From Sinohyriopsis cumingii (taxonomy: Eukaryota; Mollusca; Bivalvia; Unionida; Unionidae): a stretch of 64,000 nucleotides of DNA. The notes below the pieces were generated by a model. The model made no database searches. It saw only the letters and a program-made list of their open reading frames with translations, and was not told the origin of the DNA. The translations under genes were made by a program, and so were the position numbers. Shown piece by piece: positions 1-13,200 of this stretch (positions are counted from its first letter, which is position 1; every line of letters begins with the position of its first letter). The stretch lies in assembly GCA_028554795.2 (NCBI GenBank), contig CM068825.1, positions 160,701,398 through 160,765,397 of the forward strand, read 5' to 3'.

Positions 1-700
1 TATATAAAACTATCCTGGGTTAGACTCCTTTTACTAGTTAAAGATGCTTATGGCGAAAAACCTGTTTTTGAACAAGTATCTGGAAAATTCGGAGGTATAC
101 AGTTATTAAAATTATGAAAAACTAAATTGAAAGAAATCTCTCAAACAATTTCAAATGTCTTTTGGTGCGATGTCATCTATGCTTTATCTCGATGGAAAAA
201 TGAACCATTGACTGTTCAAGAATACTTGTCTCAAGATATTCTTAATTTAGTAAGTATTGACAATTTTAGATCATACACAAGGTGGAGAACCAACAGTGTT
301 GTGCTTATTAAAGACCTTTTTGATGCACAAGGATCTCTATTCAGTTTTGATGAAATAACACAACACAAACTAATAATTTTATAAAGTACTTTGCTCTTAT
401 CTCTAAGATATCAGTGAAGTGGAAAAAGAAAATGAAAAGGTTTTTGGAAGTGGAAATACTTGCCATATAATACTTGACAAAACCTTGCTTCTTAGGGTAA
501 AACTTTGTTTTGGTTAAACTTTGTACAAATGACACAAAACTGATTAGCTTTAAGTTTAGATTTATACTTGGAACTATTGCCAGTTTTTGGAAATTATTTG
601 AGGAGTGCATCCAAACTTGCAACCTAAATTTTAAAATTACAGGAAAAGATGCCTTTATGGGAAATACAAAATTTGATGATCTAGAAACAAACAGGCAATG
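1..700 (+). pseudogene. L1/Tx1-like LINE, C-terminal ORF2 remnant
   Basis: Three successive reading frames match the usual end of L1/Tx1-clade ORF2 proteins. Bases 1-384 hold the motif of a basic strand followed by VLIKDLFDAQGSLFSFDEI, equivalent to the FIxDLLDExGxFxSFxEF block. A frameshift near 365 leads to FIKYFALISKISVKWKKKM, and 510-700 resembles the following FW-rich segment (FWKLFEECIQ then KDAFMG). There is an in-frame stop at 116-118 and at least two frameshifts, so it is dead. The 5' part is outside the window. It lies in the POLD2 intron before 1118. Confidence 0.6.
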
Positions 701-1117
701 TAAAACACCTTGGGATTGTGTAAATGAGTGGTTCTTTTGTAAAATATTTTGAGAGTGTACTTGTTTGTGTGTGAATGTGTGTGTGTGTGTTGTGTCTAAG
801 TGAACGAACATGAGTACAGCTCAGGATGGGGAATAATCTCAAGGTAATGCCCCATAAACCTGGCCAGGTGGTGATGTAGGGGAACATGTAAAATCCTGAC
901 AACTTATGTTCAATAAATTTTAACATTTTTTTTATTGTTACTCCATCTGAAGTCCACTTGGTACTTAATGAGTATGGTTCCAGTCTTACACCAGATGTGT
1001 TTGCCATATTAAAATCTTCTTGCCCAAGAATATCAGAGATGGTTTCAACACTTGGTTGTTTAAATAAAAATACCAAAATGTTTAGTTTTTCATAGAGTTT
1101 TGTCCCTCTCTTACCAG

Positions 1118-1238
1118 GTATAATAGTAGCTGTCTATGGCGTGGAACCTGAGGATGATAAGGGGAAATTCCATGTAGAGGAATACTGTTTCCAGGAGTTG
1201 CCAGCCCAGCCAAAGCTGCCTAAACTGGAGAATGATAG
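1118..1238 (+). CDS. POLD2: POLD2 exon 1 of window: end of OB fold
   Basis: The acceptor is a pyrimidine-rich stretch ending TTACCAG at 1117; the donor is AG|GTATAG at 1239. The exon opens with the last two bases of a split Gly codon and reads [20 protein letters not shown], then [19 protein letters not shown] and the first two bases of an Arg codon. In POLD2 proteins this stretch (the pattern of a Val-rich strand, then Asp-Asp-x-Gly-Lys-Phe and EDYCF-like residues) is the end of the OB-fold part before the phosphoesterase domain. Length is 121 nt. The preceding exon must lie before base 1, because 1-1117 holds only a LINE remnant and unrecognised sequence. Confidence 0.9.
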
Positions 1239-4200
1239 GTATAGTTGTGCCTGAAATAAACACTATCCAGTTCAATTTAATATGTCATGATAATTAAATG
1301 TTTGTTTCTGTGATGTGCTTTAGCCTATTTTCTGGTATATAACATGATCCGGATGCAAAACAGAAGAAAACGATAATGCAACAACAAATCAGAGACTATG
1401 CTTTTCGTCTACTTTCCATTTTAGAGGGCACCTTGGAGCCAGATCTGTTTGTGCATAATGTGATGGCAGAAATGCCAACCATTCTGATTTTGGTGGAATT
1501 ATTAATTTTTGTCGACCAAATTTTTCCAGTACAATCATTTTTTTAGATTCCAAATTTCTACTCAGATAATATTTTGTAAATGTGTACTTTAATTAGAACT
1601 CTGGTATAACTAGATCTCTGAAATGCTTGTAATGTCTGATTATAATACTTTTATGAGAGCATACCTAAGCATTTGCATCATGAAAAGAATTAAATATTGA
1701 CCAGTCAGAAAATTAAGTTGGCTTTGTGTCCTTAAGAAAGATGTCAAAACAAATTGTCGATGAGGATGCAGCCTTGACTAAAACATGACATGCTAACAAA
1801 ATTACAAACAGGATATACAAGGCATGATGACTGCATGGATACTATACCTTGGTATTCTTGACAGAGTTAAGTATTTCACATAGTGGGAAATATGATTGTT
1901 GGAAGCAAGTTTTAGCCAAAAAAAGTGCATCGAATCAGTGATATTTAATGATTTAATACTTGAAACATGTTGTTCGATAAAAGTTTAAAATATGCTCAGA
2001 TTCCAGTCTTTTAATGCTGTCATTTCTTATTTTACATTAGTTAAGGTTCTCATCTCTGTGTCTGGGTATGTGCTGTTTTAAGTTGCGTTTAGCATTATAT
2101 ACTTATCTGTTTGATCAACACTATAGTACAAGTCACATGGGTCAAGTAGGCATTCAACACCGATTATTTCAGTAATGGGTGGCATTTTTAGAATTTGATT
2201 CTACATACCTTTAAGTGGAAAGTATTCACTTCATTTGGATTCATAAACATTCATATTCCATATTATCATTATTTATACTCCCTGAGAGGTGCATATGGCA
2301 AAATTATGGTTAATATATATAGACATTTTTGAACAAAATTAACCTAAAAGTGTGATCCAGAATAATCCGGATTGAATGTTGTGCACTGCCATCGCAAAAT
2401 GAAAGTTAAGCGTATTGATAAACAAATTCGTACTACCCTCAATTGTGATGATTCCACTTGTCGTGCTCTTATTTTGACCCAAGTTTAGTACATGTCCACC
2501 ATTGTAAAAGACTGTAGAGATCGATAATTTTTGTCGCGAAGTTTCTTGATGACAGTTAAAGTGCAGATCATTAAAAAATCAGGATTGAGTAGACTTTGGT
2601 TAAAGAACGGTAGTGTTAGATTTACAAAAAAACTATTTATATTTAATTTAAAATGAGTAAAAGCACATGCATGACCCATGTGACTTGTACTATAGTCTCT
2701 GGTGGAACATGAGTGTATCAGTAAGATGCCAACAATTTACAACAGTGTGTTTACATACTGTGTTTCCCATTTAGAAGATGTTTACACATGGCATTGTGGG
2801 TTCTGCCTTGGAGGTCAAGGTCATGGATTAGAATTTTCATTTTTTCATCATTTCTTTTACTTTAACATAGCTCTAAGATTAAGAGATGAATTTTGATGTA
2901 CTTATCCATCATCATTGAAATGTGTGTAGCATACCACAATGGACACCTATCATCAGGGTCAAGGTCATCACTCAGTAGTCACAATTTTCATCACACTTTA
3001 CTTTCTGCTCCATAACTTTAAAGCTGCTTGATGTTAAGGAATAAACTTGTACATATATATAATCATTAGAAGGTGTACTGTACACCACTCATTGGGGGTC
3101 CTAGCTTCAGTTTTAAGGTTGTGTTTCAGTATTTTGCACTGTCATCACTGTTTCCATTCTGACCATAATTTGAAAGCTGTTTGAGATTAAGGAATGGAAC
3201 TTGGTATACTTGTGTATGATGAGGAGACGGATTGTTCTTTTTATTCAAATTCAAGGTATCTTCAAATTCAAGGTAACAGCAGTATATTTTATATTTTCCA
3301 TCACCCTTTCACTTCTCTTTAATTTTAAACCTGTTTAAGATTAGGGGATTAAATTTGTTATACTTATACATGATCGCTAGAAGGTCTGTTGCATACCACA
3401 TTAGAGGTCCTATCGTTAAGTTCAAGGTCATGGCTAAAATTTTAAGTTTTGCATCATTCTTTCCCTTCAGCCTTATAACTGTCAAGTTGTTTGAGTTTTA
3501 GGTATGAAACTTGTATATCATCACAGAAGATGTGTCACATTCAACATTGGGTCCTGAAATTAACGTTATGGTCAAGGATCATTATTGTCACTTTTCCATC
3601 AACCTTTCCCTTCTGCTTTATAACTTTAGAGATATTTGAGGTTAAGCACTGAAGCTCAGTACACTGTCCCTTTCACTCTAGAACTTGAAGGCTATTGGAG
3701 ATAATGGGGTGAAACTTGGTTGACTTGTACATCATTACTAAAAGGTGTGTCTTGTAAGGGAACATTAGGGGGTACTATCTTCAAGGTCATGATTATGGCT
3801 CAGTATTTTCAGTTTTCTGTCTTACTTTGAGATTAAGGGATGATGACCTCAACATGGTAGGTGAGAGACGAACATTTACTGAATTGTTACATCAGAATTA
3901 ATAATCATTAAGAATTACCATACTTGTATTTATAATAAAGATCTTTTATTCCTGGAGTTATGCATCATACATGTATTACTGATCTAGCTAATCTTAATTT
4001 ATTGTTCCATCATGTATGAATGTTTGTCCTCAGTTTTGAGGGTTGATGCCATATATCTAGTAAGTAAAAGTCATAATATTAAATAGGTGTGTGACTTCCA
4101 AATATTTATTTCTTCTTTCCCTTCAGAATTACTCATGCTGAAATGTTTTACCAACATTGTTAAATTTAGATTCATTATTTTAGGTCCATGACTCAGAAAC

Positions 4201-7200
4201 CAAGAAGTCTGTTTATCTGGTGTTGAAAATTTTTATGATAAGGTGATAGACCAGGGGACTTCTGGGAGAAAAAGTAAAGTAGCCAAGCTTAAATTGAATA
4301 GCTTACAAGAAGCACGCTGATGAAAAGGAAAAACACTTTTCCGCTTGAGTTTAGTTCCACATTAGCATCTCTTTTTATTGGGTGGAGCATACTGTAAATT
4401 AATTTATTTTCATCATTTTGTGAAAAAATGAAAGTTCACACTTAATTTCATAGATTACGAAAGCAGACCTGCTAACCCTTATGATTTTGCCATAAGTCTT
4501 ATGGAAATGACCCCTAAAATAAGCACTTGCAGTATACAAGTAAAAACTATGGAAATATGATTGTTTTTGTAGAAATTGGAATATTGGCTTGTCTGAGTTT
4601 GATTATGGTCTAGGTTTCGTGTTAGATTCAGTGGAATTGGTCAGGAAACTAGACTAAATTTACACAAGTACCTCTTATGCTTCAATCTGGACATTTTTTC
4701 AGGCTGCATGATCCAGCTGTTTCTTATAAAGTTTTCTAAATAATTATCCAACAAACTCAGGATGAAAGGGACAATATGCCTCTTCAGATGTTTTACAGAA
4801 GAATAAAAAATATTATTCCTGTTCTTGGGGAAGAAAAAGCTGGAATGGCAACAGTTAAGTTTATTGGATGTTGTGTGTTGATTTGAGCATGTCACATGGC
4901 AGGGGAGATGATTGTCAGTGCTACATGAAATTGGAGAAAAAAAAGGTCAAGGATTACGTCCATTTGAGAGATAGTAAGAAGATATTTAGATACTGTCACT
5001 GCATTGGTTTCCAATCTGAACTTTCTAAATGCATGTTTTCGAACTTTACTATAGCATAACGTTTTTTTTTTGTTACACATTACTGAAAATGTATCTAACT
5101 CATAGAAAAATAGTTCATTCTTACTGAGAAGGTCTTGTAATACTTTTCAGGACAATAATCTCTCCTGATTGGGTCTTTAAATTCATGGTTGGTAGCAACT
5201 ACAAAATCCTTTAAAAATGGTACTGAACAAAATGCAGTGATCTGATTATCTTTTATTATGTCCATCTATCTGTCAGTTTCTCCATGTTTCTCATCCCTTT
5301 ATATTTATGCACAATAACTCAGGTTCTTTACATGTATAGTTAGCAAACTTTCTGGATGGCTTGCACTTGGGTTAAGGAAGAAGCCCATTAATTTTTGGGG
5401 TCAAAAGGTCATGGGTCACAGGTGCTATGTTTTTAAAGAAGAAACATCAGTTATACATCACAGCCTTGGACTAACTTTGTTCATGACTTGCACTTGAGGT
5501 AAGGATGAAGTCTATTGCTGATGGGTTCAAAGGGTTAAAGGTCAAGATCATTGTGTCTGAAATAGGTTTTCAAAGGGTTAAAGGTCAAGATCATTGTGAC
5601 TGAAATAGGTTTTCAAAGGGTTAAAGGTCAAGATCATTGTGTCTGAAATAGGTTTTCAAAGGGTTAAAGGTCAAGATCATTGTGTCTGAAATAGGTTTTC
5701 AAGGGTTAAAGGTCAAGATCATTGTGTCTGAAATAGGTTTTCAAAGGGTTAAAGGTCAAGATCATTGTGTCTGAAATAGGTTTTCAAGGGTTAAAGGTCA
5801 AGATCATTGTGTCTGAAATAGGTTTTCAAAGGGTTAAAGGTCAAGATCATGTGTCTGAAATAGGTTTTCAAGGGTTAAAGGTCAAGATCATTGTGTCTGA
5901 AATAGGTTTTCAAAGGGTTAAAGGTCAAGATCATTGTGACTGAAATAGGTTTTCAAAGGGTTAAAGGTCAAGATCATTGTGACTGAAATAGGTTTTCAAA
6001 GGTTAAAGGTCAAGATCATTGTGTCTGAAATAGGTTTTCAAGGGTTAAAGGTCAAGATCATTGTGACTGAAATAGGTTTTCAAAGGGTTAAAGGTCAAGA
6101 TCATGGTGTCTGAAATAGGTTTTCAAGGGTTAAAGGTCAAGATCATTGTGTCTGAAATGGGTTTTCAAAGGGTTAAAGGTCAAGATCATTGTGACTGAAA
6201 TAGGTTTTCAAGGGTTAAAGGTCAAGATCATTGTGTCTGAAATAGGTTTTCAAGGGTTAAAGGTCAAGATCATTGTGTCTGAAATAGGTTTTCAAAGGGT
6301 TAAAGGTCAAGATCATTGTGACTGAAATAGGTTTTCAAGGGTTAAAGGTCAAGATCATTGTGTCTGAAATAGGTTTTCAAAGGGTTAAAGGTCAAGATCA
6401 TTGTGTCTGAAATAGGTTTTCAAGGGTTAAAGGTCAAGATCATTGTGTCTGAAATAGGTTTTCAAAGGGTTAAAGGTCAAGATCATTGTGACTGAAATAG
6501 GTTTTCAAAGGGTTAAAGGTCAAGATCATTGTGTCTGAAATAGGTTTTCAAAGGGTTAAAGGTCAAGATCATTGTGTCTGAAATAGGTTTTCAAAGGGTT
6601 AAAGGTCAAGATCATTGTGTCTGAAATAGGTTTTCAAGGGTTAAAGGTCAAGATCATTGTGTCTGAAATAGGTTTTCAAGGGTTAAAGGTCAAGGTCATT
6701 GTGTCTGAAATAGGTTTTCAAGGGGTTAAAGGTCAAGATCATTGTGACTGAAATAGGTTTTCAAAGGGTTAAAGGTCAAGATCATTGTGTCTGAAATAGG
6801 TTTATGCACAATAACATTAGCTTTACTTAACAGACCTTGGAAAGGAAACCTTTGTGAATAGATTGCACATGGAGTATGGAAGAAGCTTGTCAAGTTTGAG
6901 GTCAAAGAGTCACTGTGACTGAAAGAAGAAATAACATCAGTTATACTGCACAGACATGAATGTAACTGAGGATGGCTTACACATAGGGTAAGACCAAGGT
7001 CACTGATTCAGGGATGGTCCTGGCTGTTAAAAAGCTGTTGCCAAAAAAATCGCCGACCTCAATATTTTGTCGCCAATTTTCAAAAAGAGTCGCCAGAACA
7101 AGTAGTGTACATTTTTCCAAGTGTTAATTTAATCTATTAATGTAACAGGCAATGAAAATTACAAAAGATGAGTTAGTTAATACTTTAATTACAACAAGCA

Positions 7201-10200
7201 TTAACAAAATGTTACAAAGTGTTACATGAAGGTCCGTCGTGATTTTAGGGCTGCCCACTTGTTGAAACCAGTCTAATTTTTCACATCTGTACATGCTGAT
7301 TCTCATGAAATTCTCAAGAGATGAGATGCAGAGTTTATTTCTGATGTCAGTTTTTATGAAGTTCATCTTACTGAATCCACGTTCACAGTCTACAGTGCTG
7401 ACAGGTGACACCAGTAGTCTCTCAGCAGCTGCAGATGCACAATTGTACGTTGCCCTGGATCTCACTGCCAACTGAATCAAGTCCTTAACACCTCTATACA
7501 CCTTACCATTCCTGAGAACTTGAACCCTAGCATAAGCCACAAAGCCAGCCAACTCCTGACTAACCAATGCATTATCAACTTTAGTTGACATTTTAATAAT
7601 AATAAAACCCTATGATCGTACATTGCAATGTAAGATAAGCTTGTAATTGCTTTTTAAATCCCAAGAATGATCACTGAAAGCTGTATAAATTTTCTGGATA
7701 AGCAAAATAGGATCTCCATTCCCACGAATGAAACTTACACGAGTCAACACCTGGCAATATTGGACCGTATATATAAGCATAAATTCACACCCAATTTAGG
7801 GATTCTTTCACTCCTGTATTTTGAGAAATAAATAATTATTTTTGTATTTATACACAGTAGTCGGTACTTCAAAGGTTATCAGTTTTCTATGATGGTTCAG
7901 CAAAACTATTGTATTGGTATATGTAAAAAAAACAAAAAAAAAACAGAAGGATTAGCCATTCAATTAATTGTATCTGTTCTATTTGTGTCTTCAGAAGTCA
8001 GTCAGTTGTAGGTATAGTTCGGTAGCATGATGGACTGTATCACAGCATACAGTATTCAGCCCAGATGTCAGCATAAGCAGATTATGATGTAACAATGCAC
8101 TGTAAAGATGGGGTTGTCAATACGAACAAAGGATCGTTTGTTTAACAGATAGATTCCAATGCATTGCTTAGTCAAGTTTGTGGCTTCCTTTCGTTCTCCC
8201 TTTTAATTTATCGAGTCCAAATCTATGATTGTATGTTCAAATTAAATAACCAAAAAGTCTGTCGCCAAAAAAATCGCCAGATGGGATATTTTTGTTGCCA
8301 ATAAGGAAAAAAAATCTCAATTTGCGACATTGGCGAAGCCCAGGACTATCCCTGCTGATTGAAAGAAGAAAAATGGTTTCAGCATAAAAATTTGTTTACG
8401 AACATTTACCTTCTTCATTGTTTGTGGATGACTTGCACATTGGGTTTTGCAGATTAATATTTGCTTTAGATTAAGTTCTTTGACCAAGCAGTGTGGCTGG
8501 GTTTACCTTTATGGTAATAAGAAACCTATAGTTTATTGGCTATGTAAGTTCAAGGTCACATTCATTGGAAATCTTGTAATAAAATGAAGGTGTCTGTGTC
8601 GATTTAAAAAAAGTTTAAAAAAAAACTGCAACCTTGACTAAAGGTCCATATCATTGAAACTTGCTGGTGAATAATCCAGAGACAACCATGCCACTCTTGC
8701 CTACCTAGAGAACTATTAAACACGGGGCAAGCATATAATATGCCTTTTATGCTTGTCCACTGACAGTTCTGTTTTGAAATTAATGTAGACCAAGTTGTGG
8801 TATTGTGGTATTCACGTGAGCTATCTGATTCCATTGTATGGTATTATGTGATAACCCACTGGGCTATCTGATTTCATTGTATTATGTGATAACCCACTGG
8901 CATATCTGAATCCATTGTATGGTATTATGTGATAACCCACTGGGCTGTCTGATTTGATTGTATGGTATTATGTGAAAACCCACTGGGCTGTCTGATTTGA
9001 TTGTATGGTATGATGTGATAACCCACTGGGCTATCTGATTTCATTGTATGGTTGCACAGACCCCAAATTTTGTTAGCACTGATTGTCCAATCACATGCTT
9101 TGATGTTTTTTTTTAATTGCCAAATTCATATGTCCAATTTTTGACATTATAATTTTTTGTCAGATATGTAGCCCTTGTTTCTGGGCTTGGAATTGGCAGT
9201 AAGAATGAGAAACTATTCCAGCTACAAATGATGATTGATGTGCTGACTGGTTGTCTAGGAGATGAGGGACATCAGGAAGCTACATCCAAAATAGCAGGCA
9301 TTATTGTGGCTGGAAATTCGCTCAGTCCAGACACCCAAGACAAGGATGGTCTCAATAAGGTATATCTTAAATGAGCACAGACATAAAACCCCAAAATACA
9401 GAATTGGAGATTTTAGCTTTAAAGAATTGTCTAGTCATGGGAGACCCTTATTTGAGGACTATGTTAACATTTTTCAAAACTAAGAATGTTCATAAATTTT
9501 AATACAGTAAAAACTGCTAAGAGCGACCACCTGTCATTTCCGACCACAATCGTAATGCATGGATTGATTTTATTATATAAATGTTATGAGCGACCACCTG
9601 CTGAACATGACCAGCGACTGCCATGTCTTGGCAAAATATGCATTTCAACAGTGCTATGAACGACCATATCGCAAAAATGAGGATAAACTCCACCAGCCTT
9701 TATTTAATTCTTGTAAGAAAGACTGCTAATACCATTCTAAATTTAAAAAAATAGGCTGGCTACTGCTGTCTGAATTATTTTAGCTATGCTTATAGTGTTT
9801 TATAGTTTCTCTTGTAAACCAGACTAAAGTATATGTAGATTATTTCCTAGTCTGGTTCCCTGCTTTGTATGCTCCCTGCTTTGTTCTCCACTATTCGTAT
9901 AGGGCTGAGCAGCGTAGGGAGCATACAAAGCAGGGAACCAGACTAATTATTCCTGCTCTTAGTCTGCTTCCCCGCCTTATCATAGGACCCAGCATCCCTG
10001 TGTACGACCATGTTGCGAGAACAGACACCACTGATCTATATGTAATCGTTACAATGACCGCATGATTAGTAACAATTGTTCTGATCAAAAACAAACTTAA
10101 AAGGAATATTTTTAAAAAAAGAATTGTTGATACCGGTGATAGATGCTACAGTCTGTAAACCAGGCTAATGTACATGTCACATTGCCGTTTTAGTGCCAAA

Positions 10201-13200
10201 GTTGATGTAGTGGTCGCGTATATTGTCTTTAGAGTTAATCCGTATTGCGGGAAGGGGAATAAGGTCATTGTCTATTAAACCAGCAAGAGAGAATCATTTG
10301 TGGGATTCGGTTGATAGTGTTCAAGACTTGTGATTTTGTTACATCACCAGTCTGTCATCTATTAAAGTTGGTGTGATTGGTTACACATTTTGCTTATAGA
10401 GTTGATCCAGTGGCTGGACAAATTGGTATTGACAAAATGTTAAGTGGACATAATGGTATTGGACAAATTGGTATGGATAAAATGGTACTAGGATAAAATG
10501 GTATGGATAAAATGTTGCAGACAAAATGGTATGGGACAAAACAGAATAAAATAGTACATATATTAGAATTTTGCTTGCTAATGAAAATAATAATTACCTA
10601 AAATCATAATAAAATTTAATTTTTATACACATACAGTAGTCCCCCTCTTATAAGGCCACCCCTAATGCAGCAGGGAAGTGGCCTTATAATGAGGGTGGCC
10701 TTTCTAGAGGGGGATGACAAATGCGAATAGTAAATACCTATGAAGAAAGTCACAAGTACATTTAACTCTAAAACATTTAATATTTTCATTAAAATATCAC
10801 ATGCATGTTGTGAAATAAATGAAAAACAAACTGTTTCATCATTTTCAAAAGAATGTTATAAATAACCATTGATATAGTTTTAAAACTGTCTTTATAATTA
10901 TGTTACAGATCACATCATCTGTCACTCTGTTTGTTGGCAACAGTCTAAAAAACAAACCAGTCTCGTCACAATTAAAAATATCCTTGCTGTCATATCCCCT
11001 GCATATATCATTTAGTCATTTGTTCCAGTCTTCGACACTTCATTATTAACATCAGCTGATTCTCCACTAAGGACAGAACACTTAATATTGTGTCGCACTT
11101 GAAATCTGTGCAACCATCAGTTACTTGCGGTAAAGTCGTCATATCCCAATTCAACTGACAAAATCGTTGCTTTTTCTTATCATTCAAATCAGGATACAAA
11201 CATCTCCTGGCTCAAACAATCTTCCTTTTGTCGTCCTTTTCACCTTCCCACTTCTGCAGAATTGTTTCCTTGTCTTTTACGATATTGTTTATCTGAGACT
11301 ATCCGACATTAGTTTTCTGCAAGGATCCTCAACCCCTCCCCCCCACCTCTCAGTCAGTTGAATTACTTTCACTTTTTCTTCTAAACTGATAATTTTTCTT
11401 TTCCTCGATGACATGTTGATCTTTTTTGCAAAAGTTATTCATGTTACCAACTACATTACTGATAAAACAATTTTTTATGCATTTAAACAAATTGCCATGT
11501 TTTTAAAGGGAGTGATCGTCACGTGATTCGTTAGTTGCAGTCTGGTACCCTATTGTTTTTGTACATTTCTTTACACAAGTGAGTGAAGCCAAAACGATTT
11601 CGATATGTACCATTTAACATCACGCAGATTCAACTTCGCGGCCATTAGGATTTGTAATTTTGATAATTATTGTCAGTAGTATTAGCCACTAATTATCAAA
11701 GTGAACATTTTACTAAGGGAAGCCATAAAGACTATCAAACCATTTTCCTGCTGACTTGGGTATTGTACATTGATACTGCCACTTCTCAGCTGTTACTACT
11801 GTTCGATAATTGTAATCTCAACAATTATCAGAGTGACTAAACCAGACATCTTATGATAACACAGCAGTCAGGTTAATTGGATTACATGTACTTACCCTTT
11901 TGTATGGATTAAAATTTGAGTCTTTCTCGGTTTTTATGGAATAAATTTGGCTTCTCATGAGGCGTAAATGATATAATATTAACCTTAGTGGTACGTGTAC
12001 TTTACTCAAAACTTCTTTCAGTAATGAAAACCTGACATCGGGAAACAGAAATCGGATTACTTAACATATGTTATGAATAAAATACTGGTTCTGGATACAT
12101 ATTCAAATAAAATGCGGCCGCTTGTGAGGGGTAAATTTTATATTATTGCACTAATATGCTGGTCGCGTTAGCCGGGTGGCCTTTTGCGAGGGGTACTTTT
12201 AAACACAAACTCGTCGGTGCCAATGGATTCTGGCCATAAGGAGTGGGTGGCCGCTGGTCAAGGGGGCCGTTCAAGAGGGGGACTACTGTATTAAAATATT
12301 CACGCATCCATAAACTAACTGAAAAAGATACCAATACAAATGATTTTTATTAAATTTGTGTAACTTTGGAAATGTTAATTGTATTTTATATTAAACAAAT
12401 CAAGTGAAACTGCAAATAACTTATGCCGAATCTACAAAATGCAACGATACCAAATAGTAATTCAATGCAATTTTAATGACTGAAAAAATTCGCAACAATT
12501 AAAAAAGCAATTTATGTCAATATACCTGTGCATTCAATCCAGACATAAACTAATGGACACAGTTATTCATATCATCTGAGATAGAGTTTATGTTGGTCTC
12601 ATTATTAAATCAGACAACTAAAAATAACTTTATGATGATCTTCAGCATCCTGGCTTTCTGGAATTGAAATTAAGCATTTACCATGAAGCATAGGAATAAC
12701 TCGATCTAGTGTATGTGTCACGCTTTCATGCTCTTCCTTGCCTTTAAAAGTTCTTCTAACTACATTTAATTTTTGGTGTCCCGTCGTTTGCGCGCATGTC
12801 AGAAATGCGCCAACAATATATTGCAACAATTGTGACATTTGCGATTAGCGGAAAAGTGACACCCTAGAAAGCCTGGTAAGACTTAAGAGACCTGTGTACT
12901 GTCTGAGACTAGATTAAATAAAGTTTGACCTCATATGATACATTTTATTTGAGTATGCCTTGGATGTGTGACATTTTTTAGTTTATTTTTTCTATTTCTA
13001 AAATATTTTATAGTAGTCAGAGGTTTTGTACTTGTCTTTTGTCATGTAGCTTTAGAGTTTGCACTTTATTTTTCTTGACTTACTTTTCTATTTTAAAATG
13101 TAAAAGAAATTGTATAGGTAATTATTATAAATCATCCATGGTCAGTTCACAATAGCAGTCTATTAAAGTTATTTAGTAAATACTTGTCTGTTTTTTTTAC

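Larger units (their letters stand above)
5330..8570 (+). repeat. dispersed ~150-bp GGTCA-type repeat array, hosting an array and a transposon
   Basis: Units have the form GATGGCTTGCACTTGGGGTAAGG, AAGAAGCC(C/T)ATTGATTTT, GGGTCAAAGGTCAAGGTCACT, GACTGAAAGAAG. They are read at 5340-5525, 6805-7008 and 8355-8560. Related stretches lie at 54000-54400, 55020-55200 and 63690-63830. The 41/43-bp array (5523-6803) is a local expansion of one segment of a unit, and the hAT-like element at 7009-8354 is inserted into another. Confidence 0.65.

Noticed and set aside
341-811. 156-codon - frame
   Set aside because: Antisense of the L1/Tx1-like LINE remnant plus a GT-rich tract; no domain.
5523-6803. CRISPR array (about 30-bp conserved part plus 12-bp variable part)
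   Set aside because: The whole unit is conserved and there are no spacer-like unique sequences.
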